DNA of 64,000 bases from NCBI GenBank assembly GCA_934162445.1, contig CAKPIT010000003.1, forward strand, positions 62,001-126,000, given 5' to 3'. Both the position numbers and the translations under genes were made by a program. Each line of letters opens with the position of its first letter. Within the stretch, counting starts at the first letter, position 1. The DNA comes from an uncultured Bacilli bacterium. Lineage in GTDB: Bacteria; Bacillota_I; Bacilli_A; RF39; UBA660. This document shows, piece after piece, positions 44,855 to 54,884 of the stretch. Below the pieces are notes generated by a model, which saw only the letters and a list, made by a program, of their open reading frames with translations, searched no databases and had not been told where the DNA came from.

Positions 44855-46129
44855 ATGAAAGCTTGTGTATATACTCTTGGCTGTAAAGTTAATACTTATG
44901 AAAGTGAATATATTATGGCTAGACTTAAAGAGAGTGGTTATCAAGTTACCACTGATATTAATGATATTTGTGATGTTTATATTATAAATACTTGTACTGT
45001 TACCAATCAGGCTGATATTAAAAGTAAAAAGACTTTAAAACGTGTTAGAAGGACTAATCCTAAGGCTGTCATTGTTGCCCTTGGCTGTTTTGTTGAAGAT
45101 CATCAAGAAAATGATTTAGATATTGATATTTATGTTGGTAACAAAGATAAAAGTAGAATTATTGAATTATTAGATTATTATTTTGCTAAACACGAACCAA
45201 TTGTTAAAGTAGGGGAAGACAAAGATCATTTTGACAATATGTTTATTAATGACTTTAAAAATAGAACAAGGGCCTTTGTTAAAGTTCAAGATGGCTGTGA
45301 GAATTTCTGTAGTTATTGTATTATTCCCTATGTTAGGGGTAAATGTCGGTCTAAAGCTTTAGAAGAAGTCATTAAAGAAGTAACAACCCTTGTAAATAAT
45401 GGCTTTCAAGAAGTTGTATTAACAGGTATTCACACTGGTAATTATGGTGTTGATCTTAATACTAATTTTGCCACCTTATTAAGAAATCTTGTTAAAATAA
45501 GTGGCCTAAAAAGACTTCGTATTTCCAGTATTGAAATAACAGAATTAACCGATGAAGTTTTAGATATCATTAAAGATAATGAAGTTATTGTTAATCATTT
45601 ACATATTCCTCTTCAAGCAGGAAGCAATCATATCTTAAAATTAATGAACCGTAAGTATGATTTAAAATATTTTGAAGAAAAACTAGAAAAAATCAGAAGC
45701 ATTAGAAATGATATTGCTATATCAACAGATATCATCGTTGGTTTTCCTGAAGAAACTGACGAAGATTTTGCCGAAACTTTAAAAAACGCCAGAAAGTTTG
45801 CCTTTACTAAAATTCATGTTTTTCCATACTCTGAACGTAAAGGTACTAAAGCTTCTACCTTTAATCATAAAGTAGACGGTACTCTCAAAAAAGAACGAGC
45901 AAGAAAACTTTTAAGATTATCTCACGAACTAGAAAAAGAATATGCTAAAAAACATCTAAATCAACACATGGAAGTTTTATTTGAAGAATATAAAGATGGT
46001 CTTAGTATTGGCCACACTTCTAATTATTTAAAAGTAAAAGTAAAAGAAGAAATTCCCCATAACACATTTAAAACTGTTTTAATTAAAGATTATTTACTAG
46101 ATAGTCTAATAGGAGAAATTGATGAGTAG
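44855..46129 (+). CDS. mtaB: tRNA (N6-threonylcarbamoyladenosine(37)-C2)-methylthiotransferase MtaB
   Basis: 424 residues. UPF0004 N-domain YTLGCKVNTYESEYI and INTCTVTNQAD with cluster Cys; radical-SAM CENFCSYCIIPYVRG (CX3CX2C); C-terminal TRAM domain. VQDGCENFC and the length match MtaB, which converts t6A37 to ms2t6A37. AAAGGAGG site. Overlaps recD2 by 8 bases. Confidence 0.92.
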   Translation: MKACVYTLGCKVNTYESEYIMARLKESGYQVTTDINDICDVYIINTCTVTNQADIKSKKTLKRVRRTNPKAVIVALGCFVEDHQENDLDIDIYVGNKDKSRIIELLDYYFAKHEPIVKVGEDKDHFDNMFINDFKNRTRAFVKVQDGCENFCSYCIIPYVRGKCRSKALEEVIKEVTTLVNNGFQEVVLTGIHTGNYGVDLNTNFATLLRNLVKISGLKRLRISSIEITELTDEVLDIIKDNEVIVNHLHIPLQAGSNHILKLMNRKYDLKYFEEKLEKIRSIRNDIAISTDIIVGFPEETDEDFAETLKNARKFAFTKIHVFPYSERKGTKASTFNHKVDGTLKKERARKLLRLSHELEKEYAKKHLNQHMEVLFEEYKDGLSIGHTSNYLKVKVKEEIPHNTFKTVLIKDYLLDSLIGEIDE

Positions 46130-48296
46130 TATTGAAGGCGTTTATAAAAAGACAATTTTTAAAAGTAATACCAATGGCTATTTAATAGCCCTTTTTAAAG
46201 TTGTAAAAACATCACCCGATTTAACAACCTATCAAAATAAAACTATCACTATCACTGGATACTTACCTGATTTAAATGAAATAGATACTTATAATCTCGA
46301 AGGTAATTTAACTACTCATCCTAAATATGGGGAACAATTTATGGTTCAAAATATCATGCGAATTCTTCCTAAAGAAACGGATGCTATTATTAACGTCTTA
46401 ACCAGTAATCTATTTAAAGGTATTGGTAAAAAAACCGCTATTAAAATTGTTGATATGTTTAAAGAAAAGACTTTTTCGACCATCTTAGATCATCCAAGTG
46501 ATTTACTATTAATTAAAGGCTTAAGTGAAAAACAAGTGAAGGTTTTACATGATTCCTTAGTTAATTATCAAGGAAGTTATGAAATAATTTTAAATCTTAC
46601 CAAACTGGGTTTTAATACTAAAGATAGTCTAAAGATTTATAGTAAATATAAAGAAGAAAGCTTTACAATCATTAACGATGATATTTATAGAGCCTATTAT
46701 GATATTGATGAAATTAAATATTCGGTTTGTGATAATATCTTTTTAAAAAATAACCAAGATAATCCTTTAGATATTAAAAGAATAAGAGCCACTTTTCTTT
46801 ATATTTTAAGAGAATTAACTAATAAAATAGGAAGTACCTATTACTATCTTGAAAATATTACTCCCTACTTACATAAACTTTTAAAACAATCTATTACAGA
46901 CTCATTATTACTAGATAGTATTAATAGTCTTATTGCTCTTGACTTAATAGTTGTTAAAGAAAATAAAATTTATTTAAAAGAATACTTTGATGCTATTATT
47001 TTTGTAGCTAGAAGACTAAGATTGCTAGCTCATGAGAAAACAGTCTCTAAAGATTATTCTAAATATCTTGACGAAATTGAACTTAAAAATCATATTACTT
47101 ATAACCCTGAACAAAAAGAGGCTATCCAAAAAGCTATCACTTCCAAGTGCCTTGTAATAACTGGTGGTCCCGGTACTGGTAAGACGACCATTATCAAAGG
47201 AATAATTGATTTATATACCGCTATTAATAATTACAAACCAAAAAACTTAGATAAAACCTTAGCCCTTTTAGCCCCAACGGGTAGGGCCGCTAAAAGAATG
47301 TCTTTATCTAGTGATATCAAAGCTTCAACCATTCATCGCTTTTTAAAATGGAATAAAGATAATAATAAATTTCAAGTTAACGAATATAACAAAAGTGAAG
47401 TGGAATTTTTAATTGTTGATGAAGCCAGTATGATTGATATTTTACTTCTTAGTAATCTGTTAAAAGGTCTATCATCAAACTGCAAAATTATCTTTGTTGG
47501 TGATGTTAATCAATTACCAAGTGTTGGTGCTGGTAATGTTTTAAGCGATATTATAACTAGTAAAGAAATTGATGTTATTGAACTTAAAAATTTATACCGG
47601 CAAGGAAAAGATTCTAATATTATTACTTTTGCCCATGATATCAATAATGGTAAAGTTGATAACACTTTATTTAATCAATCCGATGACTTAATCTTTATCG
47701 ATGCTCCTGATAATGAAGTGTTAAAAGTCATCAAAAAAGAAGCCAGTAAAATTCCTCTAGAGGACTTACAAGTCTTAGCTCCCCTTTATAAAGGTCCTAA
47801 TGGAATTGATAATATTAATGAAATTCTTGGCTCTTTATACAATAAAACGGCTAGTAAAAGTATTGTTATTAATGATGTTACCTATAAAGAACATGATAAA
47901 GTAATTCAATTAACTAATATGCCTGATGATAATGTTTTTAACGGGGATATTGGTACTATTAGTAAAATTAAAATAACACCTCATAAAGAAGTATACATTG
48001 ATTTCGATGATAATACTGTTAAATACACGCCAACGACATTTAATAATTTCACCCATGCTTATGCCATCTCTATTCATAAAAGTCAAGGTAGTGAGTTTAA
48101 AACGGTCATCATGCCCCTTGTTAAAGGCTATCACAACATGTTATATCGCAAACTAATATACACAGGCGTCACCCGAAGTAAAGAAAAATTAATTTTAATT
48201 GGTGATAAAGATGCCTTACTCTATGCTATTAATAATACTAGTGAGAGAAAAAGAGAAACCAGTTTAGCCAAATATTTAAAAGATGGTATAATTTAA
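46122..48296 (+). CDS. recD2: RecD2-type ATP-dependent DNA helicase (not part of RecBCD)
   Basis: About 724 residues, ATG 46122 (AGGAGA site) inside the mtaB stop. Long N-terminal region with OB/HhH domains (KGIGKKTAIKI), then superfamily 1B helicase: Walker A GGPGTGKTTIIKGI, LAPTGRAAKRM, LIVDEASMID, and the C-terminal AISIHKSQGSEFKTV motif. Functions in DNA repair, alone in bacteria that use AddAB. Confidence 0.94.
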   Translation: MSSIEGVYKKTIFKSNTNGYLIALFKVVKTSPDLTTYQNKTITITGYLPDLNEIDTYNLEGNLTTHPKYGEQFMVQNIMRILPKETDAIINVLTSNLFKGIGKKTAIKIVDMFKEKTFSTILDHPSDLLLIKGLSEKQVKVLHDSLVNYQGSYEIILNLTKLGFNTKDSLKIYSKYKEESFTIINDDIYRAYYDIDEIKYSVCDNIFLKNNQDNPLDIKRIRATFLYILRELTNKIGSTYYYLENITPYLHKLLKQSITDSLLLDSINSLIALDLIVVKENKIYLKEYFDAIIFVARRLRLLAHEKTVSKDYSKYLDEIELKNHITYNPEQKEAIQKAITSKCLVITGGPGTGKTTIIKGIIDLYTAINNYKPKNLDKTLALLAPTGRAAKRMSLSSDIKASTIHRFLKWNKDNNKFQVNEYNKSEVEFLIVDEASMIDILLLSNLLKGLSSNCKIIFVGDVNQLPSVGAGNVLSDIITSKEIDVIELKNLYRQGKDSNIITFAHDINNGKVDNTLFNQSDDLIFIDAPDNEVLKVIKKEASKIPLEDLQVLAPLYKGPNGIDNINEILGSLYNKTASKSIVINDVTYKEHDKVIQLTNMPDDNVFNGDIGTISKIKITPHKEVYIDFDDNTVKYTPTTFNNFTHAYAISIHKSQGSEFKTVIMPLVKGYHNMLYRKLIYTGVTRSKEKLILIGDKDALLYAINNTSERKRETSLAKYLKDGII

Positions 48297-48300
48297 TCTA

Positions 48301-48329
48301 ATTTCCTCCATAATAATATCAGGAGGTTA
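48301..48329 (+). promoter_or_regulatory. Hairpin that may sequester the ribosome binding site of the following small gene
   Basis: CCTCC at 48305-48309 pairs with GGAGG at 48322-48326 over a 12-base A/T loop. The right arm is the Shine-Dalgarno sequence of the 49-residue ORF starting at 48335. Confidence 0.45.
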
Positions 48330-48334
48330 AAATT

Positions 48335-48484
48335 ATGAAAAAAATGGTAATTCCTTTACTTGCTGTTATGGGCACATCTTTTGCCGTGTATAAGTATTTT
48401 CAAATGAATCCCGACAAATTAAATAAAATGAAAAATAAAATGAAGGGTGCTGTTAATACTTTTGAAGAAGAAATGATGATGTAA
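48335..48484 (+). CDS. Small membrane protein (49 aa), hypothetical
   Basis: 49 residues: a hydrophobic helix (MVIPLLAVMGTSFAVYKYF, ~4-22), a basic Lys/Met-rich stretch, and an acidic EEEMMM end. Perfect AGGAGG at 48321-48326 and spacing to ATG support translation. It sits between recD2 and comN. Recalls short YtxH-type proteins but no firm family. The SD is within a potential hairpin. Confidence 0.6.
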   Translation: MKKMVIPLLAVMGTSFAVYKYFQMNPDKLNKMKNKMKGAVNTFEEEMMM

Positions 48485-48528
48485 TCGTTTCTTTTTTTAT
48501 TATTTTTTCTTTTTTATGTCTTAATTTA

Positions 48529-48537
48529 TGCTATAAT
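48529..48537 (+). promoter_or_regulatory. Extended -10 promoter before comN
   Basis: TGCTATAAT at 48529-48537. A clear -35 box is not visible, consistent with extended -10 promoters. Confidence 0.5.
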
Positions 48538-48565
48538 ATTATTAGTTTTGTGGTAGGTGATAATT

Positions 48566-48841
48566 ATGAATGATTTTACCTTTAATAGTAAAGAGGAACT
48601 ATATCAAATGGTAGAGCCCGCTCTTAATACCAAAAAAAGTGAACTTGATCGGTTAGGATATCGCTACATTAGTAAAAATGATGTTTGGAATTATCTCATT
48701 TTAACTAAATGGAGTAAAGCTCATAATTTAGAGTTAAATGATATTGTTAGTGATATTTTAAACTGCAATAATCTATTATTGGATAAATACTTAAAAGATA
48801 CACTTATTAAACAAAATAATAATACATTAGAAATAATATGA
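48566..48841 (+). CDS. comN: ComN-family post-transcriptional regulator
   Basis: About 91 residues from ATG 48566 with AGGTG upstream. Sequence VEPALNTKKSELDRLGYRYI ... DVWNYLILTKW ... LNDIVSDILNC matches the small post-transcriptional regulator family (B. subtilis ComN), whose gene sits beside secDF there as here. In Bacillus it controls comER/comEA-region transcripts through their 5' UTR. Confidence 0.78.
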   Translation: MNDFTFNSKEELYQMVEPALNTKKSELDRLGYRYISKNDVWNYLILTKWSKAHNLELNDIVSDILNCNNLLLDKYLKDTLIKQNNNTLEII

Positions 48842-48854
48842 GAGGTGTTTATTT

Positions 48855-51110
48855 ATGAAGAAATTAACGAGGCGCAAAAAGCCTTTAAGTCCTAGACAAA
48901 GAATGACTTTTAAGACATTGAGTTTAATTCTTATCGCTGTCATTGTTTGTTCCTTGATTGTTCCAATGTTTAAATCTCTTAACTTTGGACTTGATTTACA
49001 AGGTGGTTTTGAAATTCTTTATCAAGTAAGTCCTATTGATGGTACTAAAATGAATAAAGAAAAACTTAATGCCACCTACAAAAGTATGCTTAAAAGAATT
49101 GATACTTTAGGAGTTAGTGAGCCTGAAATTACTCTTGAAGGGAATGATAAAATCAGAGTAAAATTAGCCGGTGTTACTAACAAAGATGAAGCTCGTAATG
49201 CTTTATCCAAAGTAGCTACTCTAAGTTTTCGTGATAGTAATGATAAACTATTAATGAGTAGTGATGTTTTAAAAACAGGAGGGGCTAAAGTTGCTACTGA
49301 TTCAAGTGGCCGTCCTGCGGTTTCCTTAGCTGTTAAAGATAAAGAAACATTTTATAAGGTAACTAATGCAGTTAAAGATTACAAAGATAATGTTATCGTT
49401 ATTTGGCTTGATTATAACGAAATGACTGATTCATACAGTAAAGAAGGTAAAAACTGTGGTAATAGTAACAGTAACTGTCTAAGTGCTGCTAGTGTTACTC
49501 AAGGTTTTGCTAGTGATGTTATCATTCAAGGTAATTTTACTGAACAAGAAGTTTCTGATTTAGTAGATTTAATTAATTCTGGTAGTCTTCCTACTAAATT
49601 AACTGAACTATCTAGTAGAACCGTTGGCGCAAGTTTTGGTGATAATACCTTAACTATGACCTTATATGCTGGTATTGTTGGTATTTTATCAATTATTATC
49701 TTTTTAATAGCTGTCTATAATTTTGCGGGAATTATTTCTGCTATTTCTATTTTACTATACACATTATTTGTCTTCTTTATTTTCTGGCTTGTAGGGGGTG
49801 TTTTAACCCTTCCGGGTATTGCCGCTTTAATCATCGGTATCGGTATGGCCGTTGATGCCAATGTTTTAACCTATTCTCGGATTAAAGAAGAACTATTCAA
49901 AGGAAGAAGTCTAGAGACTGCTTTCACTAACGGTAGTAAAGAAAGTTTTATAACCATATTAGATGCTAACTTAACAACTCTTTTAGTAGCTATTATCATG
50001 TTCTGTTTTGGTGAATCTAGTGTTAAAGGTTTTGCTACTATGTTAATCATCAATATTGCGGTTACTATGGTAACTATGGTTTGTGTAACCAGATTCTTCT
50101 TAAAGATGTTTGTTAAAACTGGTTACTTTAACGATAAACTTAACTTTTTCATTAACTATGATGAACAAAAAGCTAAGAAACAAAAAACTCATAACTATTT
50201 AAAATATAGTAAACATTTTGCCGTTTTAAGTCTTATTATCGTTATCTTAGGTACTACTATTTTTGCCTTTAAAGGAATGAATCTTGGTATTGATTTCCAA
50301 GCAGGAAGTGATATAACTTTAACGACTAGTGAAAAAATATCTGATAAATCTTTAGAAAGTGATTTAAAAGATCTTAATTTAACTAAAATATCTATAGATC
50401 ATAGTTCAAGTGAAATAAGTATTAGAGTAAAAGAAGAATTAAAAGAAACTAAAATTGCTAAAATTGAAAGCCATTTCTTAGAAAAATACAATGCTTCCGT
50501 TGATATTGGCGTAGTTAGCAATGTTGTTAAACAAGATTTAATTAAAAATGCTATTTTTGCTATTTTCCTATCTTTAGTGGGCATCATTTTATATATTACC
50601 TTCCGCTTTAAGTTCAGTTTTGGTGTCTCATCTGTTTTATGCCTTATTCATGATGTCTTAATTATGACAGCAGGGGTTATCATCTTAAGAACTGAAGTTA
50701 ATTCTATGTTTATCGCTAGTATCTTAGCTATCATTGGTTATTCCATCAATAATACCATTGTTGTTTTTGATAGAATTAGAGAAAACCTAAAACATAAAGA
50801 TGAATCTAAATTAGATAAAGAAGCTTTAAAAGATATTGTCAACGATAGTATTAATAAAACAATTGCTAGAAGTATTTATACAACTGTTACAACACTACTA
50901 CCAGTTGTAGCCTTATTAATTCTTGGTAGTCGTGATATTTTAACCTTTAATGTTGCGATGATTATTGGTTTTATTGCTGGTACTTATTCATCATTATTAC
51001 TAGCACCAAGTTTATATATCTTTATTGAAGGAAAAGTTAAACCTAAAAAGAAGAAGAAAAACACTTATAAAGAGAAAACTGAACTTACCATTAAGGGAAT
51101 TAACGCTTAA
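48855..51110 (+). CDS. secDF: Fused protein-export protein SecDF
   Basis: 751 residues, SecD and SecF in one chain as in Bacillus. SecD half: FGLDLQGGFEILYQ (D1 motif), periplasmic P1 domain, and VGASFGDNTLTMTLYAGIVG. SecF half: KGMNLGIDFQAGSDITL and IIGYSINNTIVVFDRIREN. Twelve predicted membrane helices; uses proton motive force to complete Sec translocation. GAGGTG site after comN. Confidence 0.95.
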   Translation: MKKLTRRKKPLSPRQRMTFKTLSLILIAVIVCSLIVPMFKSLNFGLDLQGGFEILYQVSPIDGTKMNKEKLNATYKSMLKRIDTLGVSEPEITLEGNDKIRVKLAGVTNKDEARNALSKVATLSFRDSNDKLLMSSDVLKTGGAKVATDSSGRPAVSLAVKDKETFYKVTNAVKDYKDNVIVIWLDYNEMTDSYSKEGKNCGNSNSNCLSAASVTQGFASDVIIQGNFTEQEVSDLVDLINSGSLPTKLTELSSRTVGASFGDNTLTMTLYAGIVGILSIIIFLIAVYNFAGIISAISILLYTLFVFFIFWLVGGVLTLPGIAALIIGIGMAVDANVLTYSRIKEELFKGRSLETAFTNGSKESFITILDANLTTLLVAIIMFCFGESSVKGFATMLIINIAVTMVTMVCVTRFFLKMFVKTGYFNDKLNFFINYDEQKAKKQKTHNYLKYSKHFAVLSLIIVILGTTIFAFKGMNLGIDFQAGSDITLTTSEKISDKSLESDLKDLNLTKISIDHSSSEISIRVKEELKETKIAKIESHFLEKYNASVDIGVVSNVVKQDLIKNAIFAIFLSLVGIILYITFRFKFSFGVSSVLCLIHDVLIMTAGVIILRTEVNSMFIASILAIIGYSINNTIVVFDRIRENLKHKDESKLDKEALKDIVNDSINKTIARSIYTTVTTLLPVVALLILGSRDILTFNVAMIIGFIAGTYSSLLLAPSLYIFIEGKVKPKKKKKNTYKEKTELTIKGINA

Positions 51111-51133
51111 AATAATTTAAAAGGGGTGGTTTC

Positions 51134-53287
51134 ATGAAAAAAGATTTAATTACCATCGATGATTTGATGGATAAAGTTGATACTTATATAAAAGATCCCA
51201 AAGAGCGGGGAGAAATTCTAAAAGCCTATTTTTATGCCAAAGAAAAACATCGTGGCCAGTATCGTCAGAGTGGGGAAGACTACATTACCCACCCTTTGAA
51301 TGTGGCTTTGATTCTTACTAATGTTTATGCTGACTATGAATGCCTTGAAGCGGCTCTTTTACATGACGTGTTAGAAGACTGTGATGTCAAAGATGACGAA
51401 TTTAAAGAAACTTTTGGTTCAGTTATCTATAATCTAGTTGATGGCGTTACCAAACTATCTCGTCTTCATTTTTCTACTGATAATGAATACTTAATTGAAT
51501 ACTATCGAAAAATTATAGTAGGGATGAGCGAAGATGTCCGGGTCATTATCGTTAAACTAGCAGACCGTCTTCACAACATGCGTACTCTTTGGGCCATGCC
51601 CCCATTAAAACAAAAAAAGAAATCAAAAGAAGTACTAGAAATTTTTGCTCCACTTGCCCATCATTTAGGTATTCATAAAATCAAAAGTGAGCTTGAAGAT
51701 TTAGCCTTACGATATTTAAAACCAACTGTTTTTTATGATATTGCCGATAAACTTAATAAAACTAAAGCGGAACGTGATAGTACCGTTTATGAAATGCAAG
51801 ATGTTGTTACTAATCTTTTAAATGAACATCACATTCCTCATGAAATAAAAGGCCGGGCTAAAAGTATTTATAGTATTTACAACAAACTTGATAAAGGGAA
51901 AAAATTTAGTGATATCTATGACTTACTAGCTATTAGAATTTTAGTCGACACCGAACAAGATTGCTACTTAGCCCTTGGTCTCATCCATTCGAAATTTAGA
52001 CCCTTACCCAAACGATTTAAAGACTATATTGCTATGCCTAAACCAAATATGTATCAATCCCTTCATACAACCGTCTTTGGTATTGATGGTTACCTTTTCG
52101 AAATTCAAATTAGGACTTATGAAATGGATGAAGTCGCTGAAAATGGAATTGCCTCTCACTGGGCTTATAAGGAAAATGGTGGTAGTGCTAAAACTGCTAA
52201 TTTACAATCCACCACTTCCCAAAAACTTCAATTTTTCAAAGAAATAATGGAATTATCTAATGACAAAATGAGTAGTGAAGAATTTGTTACCAGTGTTAAA
52301 GATGAAGTTTTAAATAACAATATCTATGTCTTTACGCCTAAAGGCGATGTTATTGAACTACCTAAAGGATCAACTCCTCTTGACTTCGCTTATAAAGTTC
52401 ATACGAAAGTAGGGGAGACCACGGTCGGTGCTTTAATCAACGGTTCCATTGCTCCTCTTGATTATGAACTTAAAAACAATGATATTGTCAAAATTATTAC
52501 CAAAGTTAATACTCATCCCTCTAAAGAATGGCTAAACATCGTTAAAACTACGCAAGCCAAAAACAAAATAAGAAGTTATTTTAGTAAGAGTGAAAAAGAA
52601 GTTTTAATCGAGCGGGGTAAAGATTTATTAGAAAAAATCTTGAGAAAACGAAAAATTGCCCTTACAGAATTTTACAAAGATGAGCATTTAAAACTTATCT
52701 ACAAAGAAGTAAAAGTAGATAATCTTGATGATTTATACTATGATATTGGTAAGGGTAAACATACTGCTAATAACATCATTAATATTGTTTTCAAAGATGA
52801 AGAAGAAAAACCAAAATTATTAAAAACAATCACTAAAACTAATATAGATAACACATCATCCATTATGGTTGCTGGTCTTGATAAAGTTAAAGTAACTTTC
52901 GCATCCTGCTGTAAACCTGTTTATGGAGATCAAATAGTTGGTTATATTACTAAAGGTAATGGTATTAGTGTTCATCGTAGTAATTGCCATAACTTAACCA
53001 CCTTAGAAGACCGCTGTATTGAAGTTAAATGGACTAAAGCCGATAATTTAAAATACAACAGTATCCTCATCATTAGAACAAACACCTTAGAAAATCGCTT
53101 AGCCGATATTATTCAAAGAACCAGTATGCTTAATATTAATATTTCCTCAATTAAAACTATTTCAAGAGATGAATATGCTACTTATGAGATGGAAATTTTA
53201 GTTAAAGATAAAGATAGTTTGGCGAAATTATTACTAGATTTAGAAAATTTACCATATATTACAAGTGTAGAGAGGTTAATGAAATGA
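51134..53287 (+). CDS. relA: Housekeeping bifunctional (p)ppGpp synthetase/hydrolase RelA/SpoT (Rel)
   Basis: 717 residues with the full architecture: HD hydrolase (THPLNVA, LLHDVLED, KLADRLHNMRTL), synthetase (IYDLLAIRILV and the intact FEIQIRT), TGS (PKGDVIELPKGSTPLDFAYK), zinc-finger domain with FASCCKPVYGDQIVGY, and a C-terminal ACT domain. Contrast this with the accessory RSH at 25052. AAGGGGTGG site. Overlaps dtd by 4 bases. Confidence 0.97.
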   Translation: MKKDLITIDDLMDKVDTYIKDPKERGEILKAYFYAKEKHRGQYRQSGEDYITHPLNVALILTNVYADYECLEAALLHDVLEDCDVKDDEFKETFGSVIYNLVDGVTKLSRLHFSTDNEYLIEYYRKIIVGMSEDVRVIIVKLADRLHNMRTLWAMPPLKQKKKSKEVLEIFAPLAHHLGIHKIKSELEDLALRYLKPTVFYDIADKLNKTKAERDSTVYEMQDVVTNLLNEHHIPHEIKGRAKSIYSIYNKLDKGKKFSDIYDLLAIRILVDTEQDCYLALGLIHSKFRPLPKRFKDYIAMPKPNMYQSLHTTVFGIDGYLFEIQIRTYEMDEVAENGIASHWAYKENGGSAKTANLQSTTSQKLQFFKEIMELSNDKMSSEEFVTSVKDEVLNNNIYVFTPKGDVIELPKGSTPLDFAYKVHTKVGETTVGALINGSIAPLDYELKNNDIVKIITKVNTHPSKEWLNIVKTTQAKNKIRSYFSKSEKEVLIERGKDLLEKILRKRKIALTEFYKDEHLKLIYKEVKVDNLDDLYYDIGKGKHTANNIINIVFKDEEEKPKLLKTITKTNIDNTSSIMVAGLDKVKVTFASCCKPVYGDQIVGYITKGNGISVHRSNCHNLTTLEDRCIEVKWTKADNLKYNSILIIRTNTLENRLADIIQRTSMLNINISSIKTISRDEYATYEMEILVKDKDSLAKLLLDLENLPYITSVERLMK

Positions 53288-53718
53288 GAGTTTTAGTTCA
53301 AAGATGTAAAAAGGCCAGTTGCCTTGTTGATAGAAAAACTATTTCTTCTATTAATGAAGGCTTAGTCCTTTTCGTTGGTTTTACGGATACAGATACTTTT
53401 GATACCATTACCAAAATGGTTACCAAAATTATTAATCTACGGATTTTTCCAGATAGTGATGGGATAATGAATTTATCAATCCATGATTTAAATCTAAGTA
53501 TTTTATCAATTTCCCAATTCACGTTATATGCTGATACTAAAAAAGGAAATCGTCCTAGTTATCTAAAAGCTTTAAAGAGTGATAAAGCCAAAGAATTATA
53601 TGATTTTTTCAATCAAGAATTAAAGAAACATTTAAAAACCGAAACAGGGGTGTTTGGCGCCGATATGGAAATAGAACTCATTAATATGGGTCCAACTACT
53701 ATTTTATTGGAGAGGTAA
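53284..53718 (+). CDS. dtd: D-aminoacyl-tRNA deacylase
   Basis: 144 residues. Clears D-amino acids (and Gly-tRNA-Ala) from tRNA. SQFTLYADTKKGNRPS is the active-site motif; the cross-subunit Gly-Pro motif reads MGPTT instead of the usual GPVT. Overlapping ATGA with relA, the usual rel-dtd order in Bacillota. Confidence 0.93.
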   Translation: MRVLVQRCKKASCLVDRKTISSINEGLVLFVGFTDTDTFDTITKMVTKIINLRIFPDSDGIMNLSIHDLNLSILSISQFTLYADTKKGNRPSYLKALKSDKAKELYDFFNQELKKHLKTETGVFGADMEIELINMGPTTILLER

Positions 53719-53720
53719 TT

Positions 53721-54782
53721 ATGTATAAAACAAAAATCAATTATAAACTATTAAATTTATTAATTTTAATGGGACTTTTATATATTATAGTCACTAATAT
53801 TGGTACATGGTATAGCATTTTAAGTCAAGTATTTACGGTTTGTCTACCATTTATCATTGCTTTTGGTATTAGTTATGCTCTATATCCCTTAGTAAAAAAA
53901 CTAGAAGCCAAAGGTCTTAGTAAATCCTTTGCCGTCAGTGTCGTTGTCTTAACTATTACTGCCATTATTCTCATTATTTTAATCATCACCTTACCACTTT
54001 TATATAATCAGTTAATAACATTCGCCTCAAGTTTTGGCCAAGTTATTGAAGATATTAGTAACAAATATAATGTTAATTTAGATTTCTTAACCACCAAAAG
54101 TGGTAATTATTTAGAAACCATCATCACTAGTATTGGTACCGTCGTTAAAAAAGGAAAATTTGATGTCGTTGGTAAAACCACTTCAATTCTTGGTAAGACC
54201 GTTATAACTTATGTTGTTGCTATTTATTTTTTATCATACATGGACCGGATAAGAACCAATATTGGCCATTTCTTAAATAAAACTAATCAAAAAATTTATA
54301 ATTATCTAAAAGATTTAGATATTGAGTTAACTAACTATTTAAAAGGCCTTGCTCTTTTTATGGTTATTCAGTTCTTTGAATATTCCTTTATTTTCTTTAT
54401 TATTGGTCATCCTAACTGGTTCTTATTCGGAACCCTTGCTTGTCTTACGACCGTTATTCCATATTTTGGTGGCTTAATTACCAATTTACTAGCCCTAATT
54501 ACTGCCTCTGTAATTAGTCCAAGCTTATTTATTGCCACCTTAGTTGTTTGTATGATCTTCCCACAAGTAGATGGTTATATCATCTCTCCAAAAGTTTATG
54601 GTAAAACCAACAATATTAACCCATTAATTACGATTATGATGGTTTCAATCGGTGGTACCGTTGGAGGCGTCTTTGGAATTATCATTGCCCTTCCTGTTTA
54701 TATTTTAATATCTTCAAGCTACCATTTCTTTAAAGGTGATATTAAAAAAGGCGTTAACAAAGTTAAACGTGAATTAAAGTAA
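53721..54782 (+). CDS. AI-2E family transporter (YdbI/PerM-type) membrane protein
   Basis: 353 residues, about seven to eight helices. Family motifs: an N-terminal helix pair, a soluble middle loop, TYVVAIYFLSYMDRIR, and the strongly conserved C-terminal IPYFGGLITNLLALI ... FPQVDGYIISPKVYG and GGTVGGVFGIIIALPVY. Members are implicated in export of AI-2 or Na+/H+ antiport; substrate unknown here. Only 2 bases after dtd. Confidence 0.88.
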   Translation: MYKTKINYKLLNLLILMGLLYIIVTNIGTWYSILSQVFTVCLPFIIAFGISYALYPLVKKLEAKGLSKSFAVSVVVLTITAIILIILIITLPLLYNQLITFASSFGQVIEDISNKYNVNLDFLTTKSGNYLETIITSIGTVVKKGKFDVVGKTTSILGKTVITYVVAIYFLSYMDRIRTNIGHFLNKTNQKIYNYLKDLDIELTNYLKGLALFMVIQFFEYSFIFFIIGHPNWFLFGTLACLTTVIPYFGGLITNLLALITASVISPSLFIATLVVCMIFPQVDGYIISPKVYGKTNNINPLITIMMVSIGGTVGGVFGIIIALPVYILISSSYHFFKGDIKKGVNKVKRELK

Positions 54783-54884
54783 AAAATGTCAATAAACCGC
54801 TTAACTTACCTTATTACTTGCTAAATTAAAGAATTTGTGGTAAAATTATAAAGTGTTAATTTGAAGAGGAAAGTGGGTTATCTT

